Positions 36,564-45,003 of a stretch of 64,000 bases of DNA are shown here, piece after piece (within the stretch, counting starts at the first letter, position 1; the number at the start of each line of letters is the position of its first letter). Both the position numbers and the translations under genes were made by a program. The stretch spans positions 19,694 to 83,693 of the forward strand of contig NZ_JANQOO010000028.1 in the NCBI RefSeq assembly GCF_028285715.1, given 5' to 3'. The stretch comes from Ulvibacterium sp. Lineage in GTDB: Bacteria; Bacteroidota; Bacteroidia; Flavobacteriales; Flavobacteriaceae. The notes beneath the pieces were generated by a model, which saw only the letters and a program-made list of their open reading frames with translations, made no database searches and was not told where the DNA came from.

Positions 36564-39320
36564 ATGAGGCTATTGAGGTATAATTCGAGGTGTAAACTAG
36601 TGGTAGGTTTGGTCACGGCTTTGGTGTTCTCCGTTGGGGTGTCAGAATTAATGGCACAACCTAAACTTGAACAAATTGTCGAGGGTATCCACTATCGTTC
36701 CATTGGGCCAACCCGACAAGGTGGAAGGGTGGTTGCCTTTGCGGTATCACAACAAAACCCCTATACTTTTTATGCCGCTGCTGGACCTGCCGGGGTTTTT
36801 AAGACCGAAAATAATGGTACTACATTTTATCCCGTATTTGACCACGAAAATATCGCTTCGGTGGGAGATGTGGCTGTTGCTCCTTCCGATGACAACATTG
36901 TATGGATCGGTAGCGGTGAGGCCAATCTTAGAAACAGCACCTACTACGGAAATGGGGTATACAAATCCGTTGATGGAGCCAAGACCTGGCAACACATGGG
37001 TTTGGAAGAATCCCATCATATAGGGCGGGTGCTGGTTCATCAACATAACCCGGAAATTGTATATGTGGCCGCACAAGGGCATTATTATTCGGAGAATTCG
37101 GAGCGGGGTATCTATAAATCAGTGGATGGGGGTAAAACATGGACAAAATCCTTGGATATCAAGGAAGGAGATCGGCATATAGGGGCCACCGAAGTACGAA
37201 TGGACCCAAATGACTCCAATATTTTATACGGAATCACTTACGATAGACTTCGTACCCCTTGGTCGTTTAGGACCCGAGGAACAGGAAGTGCCATATATAA
37301 ATCCATGGATGCAGGGAATTCTTGGGTCAAACTTACCAACGGGTTACCCAGTGGTGCCTTGGGCAAAATTGGAATTGACATCTACCCAAAAAACTCCAAC
37401 ATTCTGTATGCCACTGTTGACGTTGCCCAAGCTTCAGGCGGGGGCATCCATGAAATTTATCGCAGCGACGATGCCGGAAATTCCTGGCGACGTGTAAGTG
37501 CGGAAGGCGAAAGTGTAGGAGGGCGCTCCAATTATTACGGGCAAATCATTATCGACCCAAATAACGATCAGCATATCTATGTTTTGGGAACTATTGTGCA
37601 TGAATCTTATGATGGTGGTAAAACCTGGGGACAACATATAAAATATGGTGGGGATAACCATGCACTTTGGATAGATCCCAATAATTCCAACCATATGATC
37701 ATGGGATACGATTACGGCATGGCCATTTCGCATGATGCCGGTAAAAATTGGTATCATCCCGACGAGTTGCCCATGGGGCAATTTTATGCCATCGGGGTGG
37801 ATATGGATTATCCGTATAGCGTTTATGGCGGAACACAGGATTTTGGTTCTTGGAAAGGGCCCAGTACAAAAAAAGGCCGTTTCCCAATTCGGTTTGAGGA
37901 TTGGGAACACGTAAATGGAGGGGATGGATTTTATAACCTAGTGGATCCGAATGACTCAAAGTGGTTATATACAGGCTCACAATTTGGACATATTACCAGA
38001 GTAAACCAAAAATCAGGAGCTCGCAAAACCATCATGAGCGATGAGACAGAAGGACTTCGATTTAATTGGAATACCCCTTTGCTAATTTCACCACACAACA
38101 GCAACACCATTTACGTAGGAGCGCAGAAATTGTTGCGTTCTTCGGATAGAGGGGACAATTGGGATACCATCAGTCCAGAACTAGCTCGTGTTGATGTAAC
38201 TAAAAAAGGTTTTGGGCCATTTGTGTTTGGGACTATTACAACAGTGGATGAATCCCCAGTTCAAGAAGGAGTGATTTGGGTAGGAACCGACAATGGTCAT
38301 GTTTACCAAACAACAGATGCTGGTAAAAATTGGATCAATCTGGATAAAAAAATCAAGAAAAATCCTGGGTATTGGGTAACCCGGGTAACCGCATCAAACC
38401 ATGATGCTGGAACCGCCTACATCACCTATTCCGGATTTCGAAGGGATGATTTTAGGCCTTTCGTCTATAAAACCATTGATTTTGGTAAAACATGGATCTC
38501 TATTTCCAATGGCCTTCCCAATGCATCTGTCAACGTGATTAAAGAAGACCATAAAAACCCCAATTTACTGTTCATTGGAACGGATAAGGCGGTCTACTGT
38601 AGTTTGAACGGGGGTGAAAATTGGCTCAAATTGAAAAATAATATGCCCACTGTCGCCATCCACGATTTGGTCATTCATCCTAGGGAGAACGATTTGGTGG
38701 TTGGAACACACGGAAGAAGCATCTACATTGCCGATATATCCATTCTTCAAGAACTTTCTACTGGACTGCTAAATTCGGAGATGCACCTGTTCCAGGTTGA
38801 ACCGAGGAAGCAGTGGCGAATGAATAGTCAACCCGCTGTGAGCGCCCAAAATTTTTCAGGTGAAAATGAACCTCCAGGGGTTGTCATCAACTACTATTTA
38901 AAAAACCGCCCAAAAGATAAGGTCAAGATTACCATTTATAAAGATGATGAATTGATCTATGAAACTTTGGGAACCTACGAACCGGGCCTGAACCAAATAT
39001 TGTGGGGCATGATTAAACAGGTCCCAAGAACGGAAGAAGAACAAAAAGAGTGGGAGCAATTTGAAAAACTCAGTGCAGAGGAAGACGAATTCTTTGACTA
39101 TTACGATACTGTAGAAATTTTTCCAATGCCCGAGGAGGAAGTGGACAAATATGGTCGCTCCTTGCGAACCCGGGTGCATCCCAGGCCTGGACTGACAGTA
39201 AAGGAATATAACTATACTAGAGTGCCCCCGGGCAAATACAAAGTAGTGTTATCTATGGGCGAACTGGCAGAGAGCACCGAGGCTATTCTGCTGGAAGATC
39301 ACCATGATGCTGGTGAGTGA
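36564..39320 (+). CDS. VPS10/BNR-repeat propeller protein (paralogue 3)
   Basis: A 918-residue exported protein (signal to about residue 32, SELMAQ). It is much closer to the 19.5 kb paralogue than to the 32.2 kb one, sharing the openings KIHYRNVGPSKQGGRV/GIHYRSIGPTRQGGRV and YGGTQDFGSWKGPSTK. Asp-boxes include KSVDGAKTWQHM, KSVDGGKTWTKS, RSDDAGNSWRRV and QTTDAGKNWINL. The C-terminal beta region contains PPGVVINYYLKNRPKD. The long collinearity suggests duplication inside this cluster. It ends the exported block; a 62-nt gap precedes the cytosolic aminotransferase gene. Confidence 0.86.
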   Translation: MRLLRYNSRCKLVVGLVTALVFSVGVSELMAQPKLEQIVEGIHYRSIGPTRQGGRVVAFAVSQQNPYTFYAAAGPAGVFKTENNGTTFYPVFDHENIASVGDVAVAPSDDNIVWIGSGEANLRNSTYYGNGVYKSVDGAKTWQHMGLEESHHIGRVLVHQHNPEIVYVAAQGHYYSENSERGIYKSVDGGKTWTKSLDIKEGDRHIGATEVRMDPNDSNILYGITYDRLRTPWSFRTRGTGSAIYKSMDAGNSWVKLTNGLPSGALGKIGIDIYPKNSNILYATVDVAQASGGGIHEIYRSDDAGNSWRRVSAEGESVGGRSNYYGQIIIDPNNDQHIYVLGTIVHESYDGGKTWGQHIKYGGDNHALWIDPNNSNHMIMGYDYGMAISHDAGKNWYHPDELPMGQFYAIGVDMDYPYSVYGGTQDFGSWKGPSTKKGRFPIRFEDWEHVNGGDGFYNLVDPNDSKWLYTGSQFGHITRVNQKSGARKTIMSDETEGLRFNWNTPLLISPHNSNTIYVGAQKLLRSSDRGDNWDTISPELARVDVTKKGFGPFVFGTITTVDESPVQEGVIWVGTDNGHVYQTTDAGKNWINLDKKIKKNPGYWVTRVTASNHDAGTAYITYSGFRRDDFRPFVYKTIDFGKTWISISNGLPNASVNVIKEDHKNPNLLFIGTDKAVYCSLNGGENWLKLKNNMPTVAIHDLVIHPRENDLVVGTHGRSIYIADISILQELSTGLLNSEMHLFQVEPRKQWRMNSQPAVSAQNFSGENEPPGVVINYYLKNRPKDKVKITIYKDDELIYETLGTYEPGLNQILWGMIKQVPRTEEEQKEWEQFEKLSAEEDEFFDYYDTVEIFPMPEEEVDKYGRSLRTRVHPRPGLTVKEYNYTRVPPGKYKVVLSMGELAESTEAILLEDHHDAGE

Positions 39321-39382
39321 ATAGCATCTTAAAAATAAAGTAGAACCAAAAAGTAAATGGAAAATAAAATAAATATTAGCAT

Positions 39383-40501
39383 ATGAACATTCCAATCTTT
39401 GAACTGGAAAGGGTTCAATCCCTTTTTGAAAACACAGTGGACTATAACCTTACCGAAAGTGGGTTCCATCCCTATACCTTAAAGGAGTTTTTGACCAAGG
39501 AAGAAATTGAAGCACTGACCAATACTGTATTGGGTTACGGACAGACCAATGGTTCCATCCCACTAAGAAAAAGGATAAGCGCATTGTATAATGGAGCAGA
39601 CGAGGACAGCGTTTTGGTGACCAATGGTTCATCCGAAGCGAACTTTGTTGCTTGTCATACCCTATTGGAAAAAGGGGACGAGGTAGTAATGATGGTGCCC
39701 AATTATATGCAGATTTGGGGTATTGCCGAGGAGATGGGCTGTACCTTAAAGAGCTTTCCTCTTATTTCGGAAAACAATTGGAGGCCTGATCTAGACGACC
39801 TAAGAAGCAAAGTGACTGCCAAGACCAAAATGATTGCGCTGTGCAATCCCAACAATCCCACAGGATACACGCTGAGCAATGAAGAAATGCAAGAAATTGC
39901 GGATATCGCCAAAAGTGTGGATGCATGGGTATACTGCGATGAGGTTTATCGTGGTGCGGAGCTCAATGGAAAGACCATTGAAAGTTTCGTGGGCATGTAC
40001 GAAAAGGTGATGGTCAACGGCGGGCTTTCCAAAGCCTATGCACTGCCCGGTCTGCGATTGGGGTGGTTGGTCGGTCCCAAAGAATTGATCGAGGATACAT
40101 GGGCCTACCACGATTACACCTCTATTACTGCTGGCATTATGAGTCACTACATTGGCGAAATTGCCCTACGCCCGGAAAGACGGGAACAAATTCTTGAACG
40201 GAACAGGACCATGCTCAACGAGAACCTGAAAGTGGTGCGAGGCTGGTTGGATGGTTATGGGGACTTGTTCGAGTATGTACCCCCCAAAGGAGGCGGTATG
40301 TTGTTCATAAAATACAATTTGGACATCATTTCCTCCGATTTGGCAGAATGGCTCCGTATCGAGAAAAGTGTTTTCATTCTTGCGGGGGATGTATACGGAA
40401 TGGACAAGCATTTTAGAATAGGAATAGGCGAACGAAAGGAATATATATTAAATGGCCTGGAACGAATTAAGGATGCTTTAAAAGAGCGATTTAATCTTTA
40501 A
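39383..40501 (+). CDS. PLP-dependent aminotransferase, class I/II
   Basis: A 372-residue cytosolic fold-type I enzyme. The PLP lysine is Lys217 in NGGLSKAYALPGLRLGW. Cofactor and substrate motifs include NPNNPTGY (about 155-162), YCDEVYRGAE (about 183-192) with the PLP-ring Asp, and a late Arg in KHFRIGIGE for carboxylate binding. It lacks an obvious subfamily marker; such enzymes act on amino acids or run C-S lyase or decarboxylation-type chemistry. It is 2 nt upstream of a YfcC-type transporter, so the two are co-expressed and likely deal with the same amino-acid-like substrate. Confidence 0.9.
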   Translation: MNIPIFELERVQSLFENTVDYNLTESGFHPYTLKEFLTKEEIEALTNTVLGYGQTNGSIPLRKRISALYNGADEDSVLVTNGSSEANFVACHTLLEKGDEVVMMVPNYMQIWGIAEEMGCTLKSFPLISENNWRPDLDDLRSKVTAKTKMIALCNPNNPTGYTLSNEEMQEIADIAKSVDAWVYCDEVYRGAELNGKTIESFVGMYEKVMVNGGLSKAYALPGLRLGWLVGPKELIEDTWAYHDYTSITAGIMSHYIGEIALRPERREQILERNRTMLNENLKVVRGWLDGYGDLFEYVPPKGGGMLFIKYNLDIISSDLAEWLRIEKSVFILAGDVYGMDKHFRIGIGERKEYILNGLERIKDALKERFNL

Positions 40502-40503
40502 AT

Positions 40504-41850
40504 ATGTTAGGAAAGGTAAAGTTCCCGGATGCATTGCTATTGCTTTCCATTTTTATCCTGGCTGCGATGATAGCCACCTATGTGGTACCTTCGGGCAAGT
40601 TTAAAAGAACGGTTAACGAAGCTTCGGGAAGGGAGGTGGTTGTTCCGCATTCGTTTGAACAGACCGAGGCGGCACCAGTCGGATTTTTTAATATGTTGGT
40701 AGCCATCCCGAAAGGTATGCAGCAAGCAGCCTCCGTAATCTTCTTTGTTTTTTTGGTTGGGGGATCGTTTGTGGTAATCAACAAAACGGAGGCCTTGCAT
40801 GCTGGAGTGGAATATATTGCTGTAAAGTTCAGTTCCCATGAAATGTGGGTCATTCCAATTTGCATTGTCCTTTTTGCGGCATTGGGCGCCATCCAAAATT
40901 TTCAAGAGGAAATTATCCCATTGGTGCCCATTCTGCTATTGTTGTGCAAGCGAATGGGGTTCGATAACCTCACGGCAGTGGCCATAAGTCTTGGAGCTGC
41001 CATGGTAGGGGCATCCTTTAGCCCCATTAACCCCTTTCAAGTAGGGATAGGTCAAAAAATATCGGATGTACCCCTGCTTTCTGGAGCATTGTTCCGGACT
41101 GTTTTTTTGGTGATAGCCGTTCTCATTTATTCCATTGTTGTGTTCCGAAGGGCATTTAAGACCAAAACGGCAGGAGAAACGACCCAGGTAATGGAATCAG
41201 GTTCGTTTTCCATAGCTCATAAACTAATTCTGTTGGTGGTGGCCCTATCGTTTGTTTTTTTGGTCATGGGGGTATCGCAGTGGGATTGGGATTTTGAGCA
41301 AATGACGGCCTTGTTTTTTCTTACAGGGATCGTTTGCGCGATAATTGCCGGATTTGGCGCCAATAGAACCATAAATGCTTTCGTGGAAGGATTTCGGGAT
41401 ATGGCCTATGCGGGTTTACTGATTGGATTTGCCAGGGCAATTTATGTGGTGCTCGAGGAAGGGCTCATTTTGGATTCGTTGGTAAATAGTCTCTTCGTGC
41501 CCATTTCCCAAATGCCAAAAATGGTTGCGCTTACGGGGATTACCTTGGCAGAATCCTTGGTGCATTTCCCAGTTCCCAGCGTAAGTGGGCAAGGGGTGCT
41601 AACCATGCCGTTGCTGGCATCTTTGGCAGATTTAATGGAAGTGCCTAGACAATTGATGATCCTGTGTTATCAATATGGGGCGGGCACTGCAGAACTGATT
41701 ACCCCAACCAACGGTGCGTTGATGGCGGTTTTGTCAGCCAGTAGGGTGTCCTTTGCCAAATGGATCAAATTTTCCATAAAGGCCTATGTGATTTTGGTGC
41801 TATTGGGTATTGTGGCCATTTACATTGGGCATAGCATTGGGTATTCATAA
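40504..41850 (+). CDS. YfcC-family inner-membrane transporter
   Basis: A 448-residue polytopic protein with about 11-12 hydrophobic helices. The N-terminus FPDALLLLSIFILAAMIATY and the motifs YVVPSGKFKRT, GAIQNFQEEIIPLVPILLLL and GASFSPINPFQVGIGQ match the YfcC branch of the DcuC-like permeases, which includes arginine/ornithine antiporter-type and putative peptide or amino-acid carriers. The second half repeats this layout (LVHFPVPSVSGQGVLTMPLL, then GTAELITPTNGALMAVLSA). It follows the aminotransferase by 2 nt. It probably brings an amino acid, or a product of the exported hydrolases, into the cell. Confidence 0.85.
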   Translation: MLGKVKFPDALLLLSIFILAAMIATYVVPSGKFKRTVNEASGREVVVPHSFEQTEAAPVGFFNMLVAIPKGMQQAASVIFFVFLVGGSFVVINKTEALHAGVEYIAVKFSSHEMWVIPICIVLFAALGAIQNFQEEIIPLVPILLLLCKRMGFDNLTAVAISLGAAMVGASFSPINPFQVGIGQKISDVPLLSGALFRTVFLVIAVLIYSIVVFRRAFKTKTAGETTQVMESGSFSIAHKLILLVVALSFVFLVMGVSQWDWDFEQMTALFFLTGIVCAIIAGFGANRTINAFVEGFRDMAYAGLLIGFARAIYVVLEEGLILDSLVNSLFVPISQMPKMVALTGITLAESLVHFPVPSVSGQGVLTMPLLASLADLMEVPRQLMILCYQYGAGTAELITPTNGALMAVLSASRVSFAKWIKFSIKAYVILVLLGIVAIYIGHSIGYS

Positions 41851-41873
41851 AAAACTAATCTCAAATCCAATTA

Positions 41874-42704
41874 ATGAAAACTGTAAAAAAAGTTCTTGGA
41901 GGTATTTTTCTGCTTTTGTTGGGGTCAATCGCTTATTTGTTTTTAACGCTGTCCGATGAATTTAAAGATCAAGATAATCCAGTTTCCAATTCACCCTCAA
42001 AAATGTTCGACAAGTCGGCCATTGTTTTTGATGCCATTACCATTTATGGTACCAACGGTGTTACTATGGAAAAACTGGTGCATGCTGCCCATGTAGCAGC
42101 CCAATGGTTGGACAATGACGAGAACGGACAGGTGGATGATAAAACCTTGAGGCAAACCCTTGAAGACAATAAGGCAACGGTAGTGATGTCCAAGGATGGA
42201 TTCTCGGGTGCCGGCATGGCAAAGGTGATGGCCAGTTTTTCTGGTTATGCCCTTCAAGATTTGTATGCCGAGGAAACCAACAATCCAACACGGAGGGATG
42301 CGTCCCAAGAAGAGATTCACCATATCGTTTTAAATGCTGGATGGCAAAAAATGCTACCTGCTATTTTTAGTGAACATAAAAGTGACAACAGCAAGTTGTA
42401 CCGCATTTGGAAGTATGCCAACGACAATGGCTATTATTCTTATGATGACCCCACTTGCAATGATGGCTGTAAAACAACAGAGTTCTTTTATCTGGCCACG
42501 GCCGCCTATTTGGATTCGCAAGCTGATCTTTTTTTGGACGAAATGCGGTTAAAGACCGTGGATGTCCTTAAGGAACACATCCCGGAAATATTCGAAATTT
42601 TTGAATCGAACGAATACGTTTACCCTCTACATAAATGGCCCGATGGCCAATATACTTTTCGACACAACATAAAATATCTGGGAGAAAATGCCCCAGAATC
42701 TTAA
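41874..42704 (+). CDS. E-x-x-H family exported or anchored protein (paralogue B)
   Basis: A 276-residue protein with an N-terminal hydrophobic segment (6-27, ILLLGSIAYLF-like) without a lipobox, so it may be membrane-anchored and periplasmic. It matches the C-terminal half of the 18.4 kb protein: VFDAITIYGTNGV, MEKLVHAAHVAAQWLD, DNKATVVMSK, then RRDASQEEIHHIVLNAGW, a YANDNGYYSYDD segment and a TTEFFYLATAAYLDS stretch with the aligned Glu. The family is unknown to me. Conserved Glu/His spacing suggests a metal site. Three family members lie in a row here (41.9, 42.7, 44.0 kb), a recent tandem expansion. Confidence 0.7.
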   Translation: MKTVKKVLGGIFLLLLGSIAYLFLTLSDEFKDQDNPVSNSPSKMFDKSAIVFDAITIYGTNGVTMEKLVHAAHVAAQWLDNDENGQVDDKTLRQTLEDNKATVVMSKDGFSGAGMAKVMASFSGYALQDLYAEETNNPTRRDASQEEIHHIVLNAGWQKMLPAIFSEHKSDNSKLYRIWKYANDNGYYSYDDPTCNDGCKTTEFFYLATAAYLDSQADLFLDEMRLKTVDVLKEHIPEIFEIFESNEYVYPLHKWPDGQYTFRHNIKYLGENAPES

Positions 42705-42727
42705 AGATAGAACAAAATAAAATCATT

Positions 42728-43924
42728 ATGAAAACATCGAGTTTAATATGCACTATCCTGGGATTTTTTTTCTTGTTGGGTTGCGGGTCCAAACCCAAAA
42801 AAGAAACGCCTGTTGAAGAATCTTCAAATGCCACTTTTAATACGGAACTTGGTATTGAAGCCGTTCCGGTAAACTTGGGTGAAGCGTATACTTCCAATTT
42901 TGAGCGATACACCAAAGTAGTGGCTCCAAATGGAAAGCCCATCCATATTGTTATTCAGGATTGTATTACTGACGCACAAGCTGTACGATGTAGGGGTATT
43001 TTGGAGCATTTTTTGGCGGATTACCCTGGATCGCAATATGGGAGTGATAAGGGCGAAATTGCTAATAAGATGGCGGACAACAAAGCGGTTTTGGTGCTTT
43101 TGAATGGGAAAGACGATGGCAAGAACCCCGTAGAAGTGCCAGGCCAAGCCTTGTTTGAAGAGGAAATCCAAGTTGAGGGACATCCTTGGTACGTCAACCA
43201 AAACTATGAGCACCGGGATGCCGCTTATGAAGAGATCCTTCATTTTGTACACGATTTTGGAATTGGTGTAGATGGACACAACAGCTTCCCGGGAGCAGCG
43301 CCGGAATTTCAACAGGAAATACGAAAGGCCCAGGTCAATGGCCTCGAAAACAAACTTTGGGCCGGAGGAGAAAGAGAGCAACGCTGGATTGATGAACTCG
43401 CAGAAGAGAATAGTCTATCACAGGAATATTTGGCCTCGGTAATTGATACTTACTATGGACTTTGGGGGGCATTCTCCGAAAGCGATGGTGGTATGTGGGG
43501 CGTTTATGCGGCAAAGACCAGAGACGATTTAGAAAGCAAGGATCCCATGGGGCATAAGCTCATGGACAACAAGTTTTTTCATCCGTATTTAACGTACAAT
43601 GCCAGAATTGATGAAGGCTTTATGGGTACTTTTTCCCTAAAATTTGACCCGGAAATTCCGTATTCCCACCACTCGAGGTACCTAAAGGATATTACCCTTT
43701 TGGGATCTAAGGATGTAAATGTCCACGTAAACGAGTTGGACAATGCAATTACGGGTAACTCAGGAAAAAATGTGGTCATATTCTCTGGAAATCAAGATGA
43801 ATATACCATTACGAATGTCTCCAGTTCAGTTGTGGTTTCGGATAAAATCGAAGGTAGGGATGGTTCCAATACATTGAAAGCGATAGAGGAACTGCAATTT
43901 TTGGACGGGACATTAGAGCTCTAA
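42728..43924 (+). CDS. E-x-x-H family lipoprotein with RTX-like C-terminal module (paralogue C)
   Basis: The frame opens at 42635, inside the previous gene; the signal peptide starts at the ATG at 42728 (MKTSSLICTILG), with lipobox LLGC near residue 20, giving 398 residues. The middle has ADNKAVLVLLNG and HRDAAYEEILHFVHDFGI, aligned with the family E-x-x-H motif, then a SQEYLASVIDTYYGLWG stretch. The last 60 residues (VVIFSGNQDEYTI, VSDKIEGRDGSNTL, IEELQFLDGTLEL) read like the segment that follows calcium-binding repeats in RTX proteins, with no repeats present. Signs of fusion are clear. It is likely surface-exposed. Function unknown. Confidence 0.68.
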   Translation: MKTSSLICTILGFFFLLGCGSKPKKETPVEESSNATFNTELGIEAVPVNLGEAYTSNFERYTKVVAPNGKPIHIVIQDCITDAQAVRCRGILEHFLADYPGSQYGSDKGEIANKMADNKAVLVLLNGKDDGKNPVEVPGQALFEEEIQVEGHPWYVNQNYEHRDAAYEEILHFVHDFGIGVDGHNSFPGAAPEFQQEIRKAQVNGLENKLWAGGEREQRWIDELAEENSLSQEYLASVIDTYYGLWGAFSESDGGMWGVYAAKTRDDLESKDPMGHKLMDNKFFHPYLTYNARIDEGFMGTFSLKFDPEIPYSHHSRYLKDITLLGSKDVNVHVNELDNAITGNSGKNVVIFSGNQDEYTITNVSSSVVVSDKIEGRDGSNTLKAIEELQFLDGTLEL

Positions 43925-43954
43925 TCAAAATCGTAACTAAAACAACGAAACCCA

Positions 43955-44896
43955 ATGAAAACATTAAAGAAAATCGCCGCTGTTTTGGCAATGATATTGA
44001 CCCTAATGGCCTGTAAGAACTCCAATTCCAACAAGCAAACAACTTCATCTGAAGAGGGAAATTCAAGTGGGATAGAGCTTCCTGAGGACCGTTTGGGTGG
44101 ATTTCTTCCAAAAGCACCTTTTGGAAATTCCACAGTAGATTTTCAAGATGACTCCGTAACCATCATTGAAAATGAAGGATACAGCGGATTTCCAAAAATG
44201 ATGATAACCTATGGCAACAATTTTCCGGTTATGGAAGGTGTGCCCAATGAATTTTTGCATGAAGTGGCCACAACCTTTCAACAAATGTTTCCACAAGATT
44301 CTACCTTAAACCTTGAAAAGCAACATGCGGTTGTCAACGCAATGCACCAATACAATAGTGCCATTCCTGTTTTTAAAGGTCGATACGAATCCATAGCGGA
44401 AAACATTAGCGAAGAGGTAGAAAAACTCTCCCAAGCGTATAGCGTTTGCGATATCATTATGTACCGTGATGGTACGGGCAGACAGACCATGGAAGTGGTG
44501 GAGCATATACTACATGCTGTAACGGGGGCAGGACTACATATTGTAATGCCGGAAAAATGGAGTTTTACGGATAGTGAATCCGAAGTAACAAGGATTATGG
44601 ATAAGGCAGTGGAAGCAGGTCTATATGACATCGCAGGCTATGGCGATATTTTGGAGGAAAGCAAAGAAGTATACCAGCGAGTTCTTGTGCAGGAATTTGC
44701 CTATTGGCTCATTAGCACCTACTGGAATTTGCAAGAGCCCTATGGTCCAATGGAGGAGGAAGAATGGAATATAGACAACAAGGAACAATTACTGGAGAAA
44801 CTGCCAGAGGGGTATGATCTGGTAAGGAATACTATCGACGATATCATGAAGGCGCCTTCAATGGAGGTGTTGGAAGCATTTAGAAAATACAATTAG
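43955..44896 (+). CDS. E-x-x-H family lipoprotein (paralogue D)
   Basis: A 313-residue lipoprotein (lipobox LMAC near residue 22). It is the most divergent member of the four. Aligned parts are YNSAIPVFKG, METVEHILHAV-like at about 185-200 (METVEH reads MEVVEH here, with the sequence VVEHILHAVTGAGLHIVMPE), DKAVEAGLYDIAGYG and VLVQEFAYWLISTYWNL. Here the second Glu of EE-I-x-H is His, so the core that survives is E-H-I-x-H plus the downstream Glu. It starts 30 nt after the RTX-tailed paralogue and ends about 107 nt before the CocE-type gene. Function unknown; family membership rests on motif order and spacing. Confidence 0.6.
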   Translation: MKTLKKIAAVLAMILTLMACKNSNSNKQTTSSEEGNSSGIELPEDRLGGFLPKAPFGNSTVDFQDDSVTIIENEGYSGFPKMMITYGNNFPVMEGVPNEFLHEVATTFQQMFPQDSTLNLEKQHAVVNAMHQYNSAIPVFKGRYESIAENISEEVEKLSQAYSVCDIIMYRDGTGRQTMEVVEHILHAVTGAGLHIVMPEKWSFTDSESEVTRIMDKAVEAGLYDIAGYGDILEESKEVYQRVLVQEFAYWLISTYWNLQEPYGPMEEEEWNIDNKEQLLEKLPEGYDLVRNTIDDIMKAPSMEVLEAFRKYN

Positions 44897-45003
44897 GCAA
44901 AGGGAATCTATTGCATTTGAACTGCGGTCCTGCAACTTGTTAAATACAGCCAAGACTATTAGGATTCTATCCGTAATTAAAAAACTACTGAAAAGATCAC
45001 AAA

